Positions 1 through 6,094 are shown, counted from the first letter of the stretch. The stretch is DNA of 8,252 nt from Candidatus Coatesiibacteriota bacterium (GCA_023265785.1 JAHFSL010000083.1:1-8252); one strand, 5' to 3'. Notes: generated by a model not told the origin, from the letters alone. Numbers and translations: made by a program.

Positions 1-228
1 GCCCGGGTGTTTTCCGGGGAGCGACACCTCTGGCTTCGGCCGGTCCTTGGAATCCTCGGGGGAGGGCTCGTGGAATCGTTTGTGTACCTGCCGCTCGCGT
101 TCGCCGGCCGCGATCCGCTCGGACCCTTTCTGGCCGGCCGTGCCTGCCTCTGGGCGCTCGTGGCCATCGCGTTCACCCCCCTGATGTACGCCCACCGCGC
201 CGCGCTCGGACGCCGGGCGAATCCGTAG
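1..228 (+). CDS. C-terminal part of a small membrane protein (5' end outside window)
   Basis: The frame is open from the first base to a TAG at 226-228, giving 75 visible residues. A GTG at position 7 could act as a start but lacks a clear ribosome binding site, and the frame continues upstream, so this is more likely the end of a longer gene. Two hydrophobic stretches are visible, about residues 15-33 (around GILGGGLVESFVYLPLAF) and 43-62 (around CLWALVAIAFTPLMYA), followed by a basic tail ending in RRANP. That fits two membrane helices with a positively charged cytoplasmic C terminus. The size and layout would suit the end of a rod-shape protein MreD or another small multi-pass protein, but there is no diagnostic motif, so the family is left open. 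The next gene starts one base after the stop, so the two are probably co-transcribed. Confidence 0.55.
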   Translation, partial: ARVFSGERHLWLRPVLGILGGGLVESFVYLPLAFAGRDPLGPFLAGRACLWALVAIAFTPLMYAHRAALGRRANP

Positions 229-229
229 C

Positions 230-1051
230 ATGGCGATGTCCTGGCCTGAACGGATGAGCCGCGCCCTGCGGGTCGCCTCCGAAGCCGCCCGGGAGGCGGG
301 GGCCTATATTCGGCGGGAGGCCGGGACGCTCAAGCCCGGGGATGTGGCGGAGAAGGGGCCACTGGATTTCGTCACCCGGGTGGACAAGGGCGCCGAGGCA
401 CTCATCCTGGACGCCATCCGCCGGAACTTCCCCGAGGACGCCATCCTCTCCGAGGAGCAGGGCGGTGACCTGCCCAACGCCGAACACCTCTGGGTGGTTG
501 ATCCGCTCGACGGCACCAACAACTTCATCCATGGCATCTCGCGGTTCGCCGTCTCCATCGCCTTTGCCGCGTCGGGCCGGCCGGAGATCGGGGCGATCTA
601 CGACCCGATCCGGGACGAACTCTTCGCCTGCAAGCGCGACGAGGGCGTCTGGCTCAACGGCACGATCATCGGGGTGTCCCGCACGACCGACCTGGCATCC
701 GCCACGGTGGGGGCCGGCCTGCCCACCCGCCATCGCGACCTGCTCCCTTCCTGGCTGGAACAGTTTGCCCGGGTCGCCCGCGCAGTGGGGACGACCCGGA
801 AAACCGGCTCCGCCGCCCTGGACCTGGCCTGCGTGGCTTCCGGCCGGTATGACGCCTACTGGGAACCTCGGCTGTCGCCCTGGGACATGGCCGCCGGTGC
901 CGTGCTCGTGGAAGCCGCCGGCGGCATCGTGACCGACGACCGAGGCGGCCCCTGGACGCTGGGGGCCACGGGGATCATCGCCGCCAACCCAGACCTGCAC
1001 CCGCGCATCACCCAACTGATCGCCCCGGAGGTCGCCGCCTCCAAGAACTAG
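230..1051 (+). CDS. Inositol monophosphatase family protein (SuhB-like)
   Basis: This 273-residue protein is a Mg2+-dependent sugar/inositol phosphate phosphatase, of normal family length. Visible family signatures are: EKGPLDFVT at 41-49, holding the lysine and aspartate of the early motif; TRVD at 49-52; the SEE pair at 74-76, with the metal-ligand glutamate; DPLDGTNNFIHG at 91-102, the classic motif A with two metal-binding aspartates (D91, D94); and SPWDMAAGAVLVEAAGG at 216-232, motif B with the third aspartate (D219). All expected metal ligands are present, so it should be active. Bacterial members dephosphorylate inositol-1-phosphate, and some act on fructose-1,6-bisphosphate, histidinol phosphate or PAPS; the sequence does not say which. 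The start at 230 lies one base after the upstream stop. ATGs at 236 and 254 are alternatives, and no start has a strong ribosome binding site, which suggests translational coupling to the upstream gene. Confidence 0.95.
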   Translation: MAMSWPERMSRALRVASEAAREAGAYIRREAGTLKPGDVAEKGPLDFVTRVDKGAEALILDAIRRNFPEDAILSEEQGGDLPNAEHLWVVDPLDGTNNFIHGISRFAVSIAFAASGRPEIGAIYDPIRDELFACKRDEGVWLNGTIIGVSRTTDLASATVGAGLPTRHRDLLPSWLEQFARVARAVGTTRKTGSAALDLACVASGRYDAYWEPRLSPWDMAAGAVLVEAAGGIVTDDRGGPWTLGATGIIAANPDLHPRITQLIAPEVAASKN

Positions 1052-1063
1052 ATTTGTGGGGCG

Positions 1064-1069
1064 TATACT
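1064..1069 (+). promoter_or_regulatory. Candidate -10 element for leaderless methyltransferase transcript
   Basis: A TATACT hexamer (5 of 6 matches to the sigma-70 -10 consensus) ends six bases before the ATG at 1076. A transcript from it would begin at or next to the A of that ATG. This fits the absence of a convincing Shine-Dalgarno sequence there (only a distant GGGG at 1058-1061). No good -35 hexamer lies at the usual distance, so the site is tentative and the gene may simply be read through from 230-1051. Confidence 0.35.
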
Positions 1070-1075
1070 GCGCCC

Positions 1076-2266
1076 ATGGCCGCGGACCTCGATGCCATCC
1101 GGACGAAGTGGGCCGTTCCGCTGGTCGAGAAATTGGACGCCCATTCCGCATTCGGCGCGCCATGGATCAGAGAGGCGTTCCTCAAGGTCCCGCGACATCT
1201 GTTCGTCAGACGTCGCCAGGTGCCGCCGGACAACGCCTTCGTGCCGATCAACCGGGCGGATCCATCGGAAGACGACCTCAAGGAGGTCTACAACGACTAC
1301 GCCATCCTGACCCGTACGGATCCGCCCAGCTCCTCCTCGCAGCCCACCGTCATGGCCTGGATGCTTAATTGGCTCGACCTCAAGCCGGGCATGAAGGTTC
1401 TGGAAATCGGGGCCGGCACGGGGTTCAATGCCGCGCTTCTTTCGGTCGGCACCGGCGACCCGTCCCTCGTGCACGCGATCGACATCCAGCCCGAGGTGAT
1501 CGAAGAAGCTCGGGAACACCTCCGGGACGCCGGGTTCGACGGCGTCCACCTCCGGTGTGGTGACGGTGGCCATGGGTGGCCTGACGCCGCCCCGTTTGAC
1601 CGGATCATCGTGACCGCGGGAACTCCGGACATCCCGCCGGCGTGGCGGGACCAATTGACCGGGGACGGCGTCATGGTCATGCCCTTTACGGTCCCGGGAA
1701 TCGGAAATCCCGGACTCCGGTTACGCCAGGAGAACGGACACCTGCAGGGGTCATTCCTGGGATCCATGCACTTCATGGATTTACGCGGGGCGTACGGAGA
1801 ATGGTCGGCTCCGCTCCTCGGGCCGACAATCCGTCCGGCCTGGAACGCGCGGCTGGCAATCCGGGGAACACCCCGCTACCACTTCCAGTGGGACTGGACC
1901 CGCTGGAACTATGCCCACCTCGGCGGACTCTGGTTTTCCTTGCGCTCCCGCGACTGGCTCTTTGGCTCCTTCAGCCGTGATTCATTCATGAACGGCAAGC
2001 GCTGGACCGACCTGCACGTCGCCCGCCGGGGCCGGCTGTGCGTCGCGTGGGACTACCAGTCGCTCCGGGTCTTCGGGGACCCGGGTCCCGCGTGGAACTT
2101 CGCGGCGCTGATCGAGCGGTGGAAGGCGGCAGGTTACCCCACGACGGGAAACTTTGCCGTTACACTCCTCCCCGATGGCGCCGCCATGACCGACCCCGCC
2201 CCACCGGTGTGGATTGAGCGCCGCCCTTCCGCCTGTCTCGAGGTGACCCCGTTCACCCCAGGCTGA
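1076..2266 (+). CDS. Protein-L-isoaspartate O-methyltransferase-like protein with long C-terminal extension
   Basis: This 396-residue protein has an SAM-dependent methyltransferase core of the PCMT type. The N-terminal part (about 1-60, with VPRHLFV at 38-44) resembles the start of PCMT proteins, where a helix leads to a conserved P-R-x-x-F/V. The substrate-side motif appears as SSSSQPTVMAWML at 85-97, equivalent to the family's ISQPxxVAxM. Motif I is VLEIGAGTGFNAALL at 108-122 (SAM-binding glycine loop). A DGGHGW segment at 163-168 and FDRIIVTAGTPDIP at 174-187 match the later core strands, and GDGVMVMPF at 197-204 matches the family's G-G-x-M-V-x-P. PCMT repairs isoaspartyl residues in damaged proteins using SAM. 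Classical bacterial Pcm is about 210 residues; here about 180 Trp-rich residues follow (for example WDWTRWNY at 272-279) that I do not recognise. Substrate may therefore differ: longer PCMT-like enzymes in other bacteria modify peptides. The 3' end overlaps the opposing gene by 14 bp. Confidence 0.85.
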   Translation: MAADLDAIRTKWAVPLVEKLDAHSAFGAPWIREAFLKVPRHLFVRRRQVPPDNAFVPINRADPSEDDLKEVYNDYAILTRTDPPSSSSQPTVMAWMLNWLDLKPGMKVLEIGAGTGFNAALLSVGTGDPSLVHAIDIQPEVIEEAREHLRDAGFDGVHLRCGDGGHGWPDAAPFDRIIVTAGTPDIPPAWRDQLTGDGVMVMPFTVPGIGNPGLRLRQENGHLQGSFLGSMHFMDLRGAYGEWSAPLLGPTIRPAWNARLAIRGTPRYHFQWDWTRWNYAHLGGLWFSLRSRDWLFGSFSRDSFMNGKRWTDLHVARRGRLCVAWDYQSLRVFGDPGPAWNFAALIERWKAAGYPTTGNFAVTLLPDGAAMTDPAPPVWIERRPSACLEVTPFTPG

Positions 2267-2268
2267 AC
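2251..2268. repeat. Small inverted repeat spanning two convergent stop codons
   Basis: GTTCA at 2251-2255 and TGAAC at 2264-2268 are perfect inverted arms around an 8-base loop. Each arm contains the stop codon of one of the two converging genes (TGA at 2264-2266 on +, and the complement of TCA at 2253-2255 on -). It is too short and has no T-run, so it is not called as a terminator. It is the only structure available at this junction. Confidence 0.3.
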
Positions 2269-3857
2269 TCCCGGGAGAGCGCGGCGAACCGGTCGAGGTA
2301 GAAGCCCTCCCGCAGGTCGGGCAGGTGTTCGGGCAGGATGAACATGTTGCCACCATGCCAGACACCTCCGCCCTTCAGGAATCCGACGATCGCCCGTTGA
2401 AGCGAAGTCCGCGTCGGCAGGTCGTCAACCGGGGTCCGCTCATGGTCCCGCTGGAACACCATTCGGTAGAGGGTCCGGGAAGCAGGGGGGTCCGGCGCGA
2501 GGTAACAGGCGCGCTGGAACTTCGCGATGTTGGAGGAATCTCCAAGAATCTCCGGCAGGCGCGGGTCCAGGAACCAGGACAGCATGTTGATAATCCGGAT
2601 GGGTCTCTGGGGAAGATGCTTGCGAAAGAACGCGTCCGCCTGCCGCAGGCTGGCCAGCGCCGTCTCCCAGTCCATCCCGCCGCCGAACGGAACATCAATG
2701 TCCAACCGCGCCTCGCTGTCGAACTGGCCCGGGCCGGTCATCGCCGGCACCTGCCGCCAGGCCGACAGGGGAAGGCTCACCGCGCGGCGAAGTACCCTGC
2801 CGCACGGATGAATCGGGTTTGCCGTGAGTGTGTGGTCAGTCTTTTCCCAGGTCGTCGTCCAACCCGGGGACGACGCATCGTCCTCCGCGAGCATGAGCCC
2901 ATCGTCTGTCACCCGCAACCCACCGCCGATCAGCGCCAGGACCGCTCCGTCGGAGTCGCGCCGAAAGGGATAGTAGTACTCCCCCCACTCGGACCTCGAG
3001 CCGTATTCAAACCGGCCCAGCCGCACATGAATGTCGGAGGAATCCAAGCCGGTGAGGGTTGACCAGCCGCGGTAGTCGTCCGCATAGATGCCCGGCGCGC
3101 CCTCGCCGACCAGATGCATCGCCTCCTGATCCGCGATGGTCCGCAGGGAGTCCGCGATGACCTCTGATGGGACGCCCTGCGCGCGCTTCCACTCCTCGAT
3201 GTGACGGGGAAACTCCAGCAGGAGAAGGAGATAGAACAGACCGCTGCGTTTCCCGAGCCGGGGCGTCAGTGTTGGAATGTTCCACCCGCCCTTATAGGCT
3301 TGCATCACCACGGCTACACGCCAATGGAGGTACCAGGCTAGGGCGCGCAGATGTGGGTCTCCGGCAATCTCCCGAGCCATGCCTTCCAGCAGGGGCACCC
3401 GGTCCGCGGCGATTCCCGCCGCGGTGCATTTACCGGACAGTCCGGAAGTCTCGAGGAACGGGAGTGGACCCGCCGGACAAGCGGCCATGGCCTCGTCCCA
3501 CCGGTGCGCGTCGCCCTGCCACGCCTCGGGTTCCCCGAGCGCCTCGAACACCTCTTTTGAGGTTGGCGCCGTGCGGGGCATGGTGGCCGGAGTGGCCGGC
3601 TGGGCCGGGCCCGCTTCGACCGCCTGCTTGAGATCCGACCAGGACGCGAACCCGTACTCGTGCGCGATGACCTGCTGGGCCTGGGCAACCGTGAGACCCG
3701 TCCGCGACGGGCTCCCACCCGCCGGGAGGTAACCGGAGTTCATCACTCGTTGCCTGGCTTCCGGATCGGCCTGGACGAGTGCCCGGAGAAGGTCTCGCGC
3801 CTGGTCATGCAGGTGGCGAAGGTTCGGGCTGGCGGGCAGTTCCTTGGGCGGGGTCAT
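2253..3857 (-). CDS. Acyltransferase-family protein (NAT_N/GNAT_C) with N-terminal ankyrin-associated module
   Basis: The start at 3857 gives 534 residues and is supported by a near-perfect AAAGGAGG four bases upstream; the ATG 33 bases further upstream has no such signal. Residues about 9-82 (LPASPNLRHLHDQARDLLRA at 9-28; AQQVIAHEYGFASW at 60-73; then SDLKQAVEA) match the short helical module often found at the N terminus of ankyrin-repeat and other proteins in environmental bacteria. A Pro/Ala linker (about 83-100) follows. Residues about 100-275 resemble the N-terminal half (NAT_N) and about 280-500 the GNAT-like C-terminal half (GNAT_C) of a poorly characterised acyltransferase family: IHVRLGRFEYGS (276-287), LDIDVPFGGG (385-394), SLRQADAFFRKHLP (403-416), LSWFLDPRLPEIL (426-438) and SSNIAKFQR (441-449). 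The family is recognised from memory of these motifs; substrate is unknown. The position gives no pathway clue: it is convergent with the methyltransferase gene and downstream of the PilZ gene. No signal peptide or membrane segment is evident. Confidence 0.75.
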   Translation of the reverse strand: MTPPKELPASPNLRHLHDQARDLLRALVQADPEARQRVMNSGYLPAGGSPSRTGLTVAQAQQVIAHEYGFASWSDLKQAVEAGPAQPATPATMPRTAPTSKEVFEALGEPEAWQGDAHRWDEAMAACPAGPLPFLETSGLSGKCTAAGIAADRVPLLEGMAREIAGDPHLRALAWYLHWRVAVVMQAYKGGWNIPTLTPRLGKRSGLFYLLLLLEFPRHIEEWKRAQGVPSEVIADSLRTIADQEAMHLVGEGAPGIYADDYRGWSTLTGLDSSDIHVRLGRFEYGSRSEWGEYYYPFRRDSDGAVLALIGGGLRVTDDGLMLAEDDASSPGWTTTWEKTDHTLTANPIHPCGRVLRRAVSLPLSAWRQVPAMTGPGQFDSEARLDIDVPFGGGMDWETALASLRQADAFFRKHLPQRPIRIINMLSWFLDPRLPEILGDSSNIAKFQRACYLAPDPPASRTLYRMVFQRDHERTPVDDLPTRTSLQRAIVGFLKGGGVWHGGNMFILPEHLPDLREGFYLDRFAALSREFSLG

Positions 3858-3861
3858 ACGG

Positions 3862-3869
3862 CCTCCTTT
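3862..3869 (-). promoter_or_regulatory. Ribosome binding site fixing the acyltransferase start
   Basis: On the - strand AAAGGAGG lies four bases before the ATG at 3857. It is almost the full anti-Shine-Dalgarno complement and decides this start over the in-frame ATG at 3890. Confidence 0.8.
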
Positions 3870-3987
3870 CGTTGGTGCCCAGTGGTCCACGCACGCGGGC
3901 GAAAGAAGGTTTCGTTCCGTTGTTCGAACGCTGTCCGGGGGCTTCTACCCTTTCCGTGGACTGGGGGCCGCCGATCAGCCCGAAGTC

Positions 3988-3996
3988 AGTCTACCA
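3988..3996 (-). promoter_or_regulatory. Weak extended -10 promoter candidate for the acyltransferase gene
   Basis: On the - strand TGG-TAGACT forms an extended -10 element (TGN plus four of six -10 matches). It would give a leader of about 120 bases. No -35 hexamer of quality is seen. The 176-base gap between the PilZ stop and the acyltransferase start otherwise holds only a short hairpin, CGAAA-GAAGG-TTTCG at 3900-3914, in what would be the leader. Read-through from the PilZ gene is equally possible. Confidence 0.25.
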
Positions 3997-4033
3997 CGCC
4001 CGTCGAGCCAGCGACTCCCGGTGGGACGGCGTA

Positions 4034-4474
4034 TCAGTACGGTTCCTGGATGGTTTTCAGCGCGGCGGCTTCGCGTGCGGGTGCCAGGAGACGGTTCACC
4101 GTTTCCTGGGGCGTCTCAAAGAAGTAGCACCCGAAGGTGCAGTTGCCCAGGTCGTGGACCATGTGCTGACGGATCCAGACCACCCGGACCTTCACCGTGA
4201 TAAGTTCGCCTTCGTAGAGCGGCGTAAACGTGACCGACAGCAGGTCGTCCGGGGCAAGCGTCGAGCCGTGATTGGTGTGAAGGAGGATTCCCGTCACGCT
4301 GATGTTCGAGGCCACCACTTCGATCTGGCTGGACCCGGCCAGCGCCAGGTGTTCCATGAGGCCCTTTTCGACCAGGCAGTAGCGGGGCATAACCCGCCGG
4401 TCCACCCCGTGCATTTCCGCGGCCGCGCCGTCCGAATACACCGCCGCCCCTTCCACTCTCACGTCGCTCGCCAT
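4034..4474 (-). CDS. Stand-alone PilZ domain protein (probable c-di-GMP receptor)
   Basis: The start at 4474 gives 146 residues and is chosen because AGGGGAGG lies four bases upstream; the open frame extends further 5' but without such a signal and without PilZ-like sequence. The N-terminal 24 residues look unstructured. The PilZ hallmark follows: R26-R27-V-M-P-R31 supplies the RxxxR motif, and N57-I-S59-V-T-G62 supplies the (D/N)xSxxG motif, separated by about 26 residues as is usual. Beta-rich segments follow (LLSVTFTPLYEGELITVKVRVVWIR, about 78-102, and NCTFGCYFFE, 111-120), ending in a C-terminal helix. With both motifs intact it should bind cyclic di-GMP. Nothing else is fused, so it is a single-domain adaptor of the YcgR-C-terminus/PilZ kind, acting through a partner protein not visible here. 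A CRP/FNR-type palindrome lies upstream, suggesting transcription control by a cyclic-nucleotide or redox regulator. Confidence 0.85.
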   Translation of the reverse strand: MASDVRVEGAAVYSDGAAAEMHGVDRRVMPRYCLVEKGLMEHLALAGSSQIEVVASNISVTGILLHTNHGSTLAPDDLLSVTFTPLYEGELITVKVRVVWIRQHMVHDLGNCTFGCYFFETPQETVNRLLAPAREAAALKTIQEPY

Positions 4475-4478
4475 CACG

Positions 4479-4486
4479 CCTCCCCT
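4479..4486 (-). promoter_or_regulatory. Ribosome binding site fixing the PilZ start
   Basis: AGGGGAGG on the - strand, four bases before the ATG at 4474. It argues against the longer in-frame version beginning at 4621, which would start inside the terminator hairpin of the preceding gene. Confidence 0.75.
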
Positions 4487-4519
4487 GCCCAGCCCCTCGT
4501 TTTGATCCTGCGCCCCCCA

Positions 4520-4547
4520 GTCACCCCGGGGTGTGACCTCCGTCACA
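4520..4547. promoter_or_regulatory. CRP/FNR-type operator upstream of the PilZ gene
   Basis: TGTGA-CCTCCG-TCACA at 4532-4547 is a perfect match to the CRP half-site arrangement TGTGA-N6-TCACA, with arms pairing over six bases (TGTGAC/GTCACA). A further GTCAC at 4520-4524 pairs with the GTGAC at 4533-4537 around CCCGGGGT, so three half-sites lie in alternating orientation. The palindrome ends 57 bases before the PilZ ATG. If bound as a class II activator site centred near -41.5, transcription would begin near 4498, but the -10 there (CAGGAT) is poor. Whether the organism has a CRP-type protein cannot be seen from this window. Confidence 0.5.
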
Positions 4548-4596
4548 GGTCTGAATTGAGGCCATTCTTCAGCCTTATCGTGGAGTGGGATCCTCC

Positions 4597-4632
4597 AAAA
4601 ATGCCAACCGGCGGGGGCCATCCCCCGCCGGT
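4597..4632 (-). terminator. Rho-independent terminator of the RuBisCO-like gene
   Basis: A perfect 11-bp GC-rich stem (ACCGGCGGGGG at 4607-4617 with CCCCCGCCGGT at 4622-4632) encloses a four-base loop. On the - strand it is followed by TGGCA and then TTTTT (4597-4601). It lies 22 bases after the RuBisCO-like stop codon. The T-run is offset by five bases, which makes it slightly imperfect, but the hairpin is very stable. Confidence 0.75.
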
Positions 4633-4654
4633 CGCGTCCAGCGAAGCAGACCGG

Positions 4655-5968
4655 TTACTGGAGCAGAGAGTAGATCTTCGTGGCGACATTCCCTTCGCCC
4701 CACTTCGCCAGGGCCTTCTCCAGCTCCGGGCCGTTCTTGGCGGCGTCGGAGAGCGGCTGGTGCTTCAGCGTGGCGGCAATGGCCTGGTGGAACGCCCGGC
4801 ATCCCGCGATCGTCCCGTCCGGGTGTCCATGGATACCGCCGCCGGCACCCACGATCAGGTCGATCCCGAAGTCCTCAATCGCCTGCGGGATGGAACCCGG
4901 CTGCATCCCCGCGGCCGGGCCGGGGAACACCCGCTTCAGCCCCTCGATCGGCGCTGTCAGCTCCTGGCCCACCCGGATGGCGCGCTCCCGCATCAGCGGG
5001 ACCTTGCCGTAGGGCGACGGGTAGATGATCATGTCCACGCCGGAGAGCCGGGCGAACTTGCCCAGCGCCAGCGCGGAGGTCAGTCCGTGAAAGGGCGCCT
5101 CGAAGAAGGTTCCCGCGAATGCCGGATGGCCCAAAATCGGAACGGTGATCTCCGGATCCTCGGCGAGCGCCTGCACCGCCGCGTACCCCACCGTGTAGAC
5201 ATTGACCATGAGCGCGGAGGCCCCGGCCTTCACGGCCTTCTTGGCCTTTGCGAACATCAGGTCCGGCCGGTCCGTCACATTGACCGTGTAGATTGCGCGG
5301 CGACCCGTTTCCTTGGAGGCCTTGTCCAGGGCCTTTTCCGTGGCTTCCACCCGGGCCTCGACGGAGCAGAACTTGGGGTCGGCCATGAGCTCGTCATCCT
5401 TGATGACATCAATGCCGCCCAGCGCCATGTTGTACGCCATCCGGGCCAGCGCATCGGGCAGGGCACCCACGCAGGGCTTGTACATCCCGCACAGCAGGGG
5501 GCGGCCCTCGACGCCAAGGTGCTGGCGCAGGCCCTCAATCCCGAACTTCGGCCCCTGAAACCGCTTGAGCATCGCCGGCGGCAGGTGGATGTCCAGCACC
5601 TTCAGCTTGCCGATCATGGACACATTGCCGTAGATGGTGGTGAGCAGTTCGGGCAGGTTGCCGTTGATGTTGTCCACGGGATAGGCGACCTGCATCAGGA
5701 GAGTGCGCTCGGTCCCCTCGGGCGGCCGCTCGCGCTCGTAGTCCGGGAACTCGTACACGCCCAGCACCCGGCCCATGCTCCGCAGTTTCACATCCTCGGT
5801 TTCCTCGGGCACCGCGGTCCAGGTCCCGGTGGTCTGCTCCGTCACGAGCGCCTGTGCGATGGCGAGGGCGTCGTTCGTCGGCGCGGACAGGGAATACAGC
5901 GCGGTCATGTACTGGTCGCGGTCGATTCCCTCGGCCACCGTGAACATGAACGGGTCGTATTTCGACAT
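4655..5968 (-). CDS. RuBisCO-like protein (form IV), probable enolase/isomerase-type enzyme
   Basis: The 437-residue protein spans both RuBisCO large-subunit domains. The start at 5968 is chosen for AGGAGG eight bases upstream. N-terminal domain: EQTTGTW at 44-50 matches the E60-T65-W66 region and GN at 114-115 matches N123. Barrel: YKPCVG at 163-168 keeps the K175 equivalent (K164) but has Cys166 in place of K177; GGIDVIKDDE at 184-193 keeps the carbamylated lysine (K190) and metal ligands D192 and E193; GHP at 280-282 has Pro282 where R295 is expected; DMIIYPSPYGK at 312-322 keeps K334 (K322) but has Ile in place of H327; PAAGMQPG at 351-358 lacks S379; GAGGGIHGHPDG at 374-385 keeps the phosphate-binding glycines. 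Correspondences are by eye. Losing these residues while keeping the metal triad defines form IV, so it should not fix CO2. Known relatives act in methionine salvage or apiose/isoapionate breakdown; no partner genes for those pathways are nearby, so the substrate is unassigned. It appears to be a single-gene transcription unit. Confidence 0.93.
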   Translation of the reverse strand: MSKYDPFMFTVAEGIDRDQYMTALYSLSAPTNDALAIAQALVTEQTTGTWTAVPEETEDVKLRSMGRVLGVYEFPDYERERPPEGTERTLLMQVAYPVDNINGNLPELLTTIYGNVSMIGKLKVLDIHLPPAMLKRFQGPKFGIEGLRQHLGVEGRPLLCGMYKPCVGALPDALARMAYNMALGGIDVIKDDELMADPKFCSVEARVEATEKALDKASKETGRRAIYTVNVTDRPDLMFAKAKKAVKAGASALMVNVYTVGYAAVQALAEDPEITVPILGHPAFAGTFFEAPFHGLTSALALGKFARLSGVDMIIYPSPYGKVPLMRERAIRVGQELTAPIEGLKRVFPGPAAGMQPGSIPQAIEDFGIDLIVGAGGGIHGHPDGTIAGCRAFHQAIAATLKHQPLSDAAKNGPELEKALAKWGEGNVATKIYSLLQ

Positions 5969-5976
5969 TCCATTTA

Positions 5977-5983
5977 CCTCCTG
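5977..5983 (-). promoter_or_regulatory. Strong ribosome binding site of the RuBisCO-like gene
   Basis: CAGGAGG on the - strand, eight bases before the ATG at 5968. Another ATG at 5973 lies only three bases after this site but in a different frame, so the better-spaced 5968 start is used. Confidence 0.8.
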
Positions 5984-6002
5984 ACGGGTAGGGCGATTCG
6001 AT

Positions 6003-6014
6003 TGACCGTTGTCA
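6003..6014. promoter_or_regulatory. Short inverted repeat in the leader of the RuBisCO-like gene
   Basis: TGAC-CGTT-GTCA is a 12-base inverted repeat just downstream of the predicted transcription start (about 6021, read on the - strand). Its position would suit a repressor operator, but four-base arms are common by chance. Confidence 0.25.
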
Positions 6015-6027
6015 TCTCGTTGAGGCG

Positions 6028-6056
6028 AAAATACACACAATACGGGGGATTGTCAA
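6028..6056 (-). promoter_or_regulatory. Sigma-70-type promoter of the RuBisCO-like gene
   Basis: On the - strand a perfect TTGACA (-35, 6051-6056) is followed after exactly 17 bases by TATTTT (-10, 6028-6033; five of six matches). Transcription would begin near 6021, giving a leader of about 50 bases. This is the best promoter in the window. It lies directly after the hairpin that ends the upstream operon, supporting independent expression. Confidence 0.75.
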
Positions 6057-6058
6057 GG

Positions 6059-6084
6059 CCGGAACCCCCACGGGTGGGGTCCGG
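6059..6084. terminator. Hairpin ending the TIM-barrel/glycosyltransferase/phosphatase operon
   Basis: CCGGA at 6059-6063 pairs with TCCGG at 6080-6084, and CCCCAC at 6066-6071 with GTGGGG at 6074-6079, leaving a two-base bulge (6064-6065) and a tiny loop. It begins ten bases after the phosphatase stop codon. On the - strand it is followed by CCTTGACA and not by a T-run, so it is a weak intrinsic terminator or an RNA 3'-end structure. Confidence 0.45.
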
Positions 6085-6094
6085 CCCCCGGGAC

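Noticed and set aside
173..1654. Long - strand open frame (493 codons) opposite the phosphatase and methyltransferase genes
   Set aside because: Antisense shadow of two well-recognised + strand genes; low-complexity Gly/Arg/Pro composition and no family signal.
3900..3914. CGAAA-GAAGG-TTTCG hairpin as terminator of the PilZ gene
   Set aside because: Stem of only five base pairs, no T-run on the - strand, and more than 110 bases past the stop codon.
4475..4621. N-terminally longer PilZ protein starting at 4621
   Set aside because: That start lies inside the terminator hairpin, and the extra residues are not PilZ-like; the ATG at 4474 has a good ribosome binding site.
4655..5968. RuBisCO-like protein as a carbon-fixing RuBisCO
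   Set aside because: The equivalents of K177, R295, H327 and S379 are missing, and no phosphoribulokinase or small subunit gene is visible.
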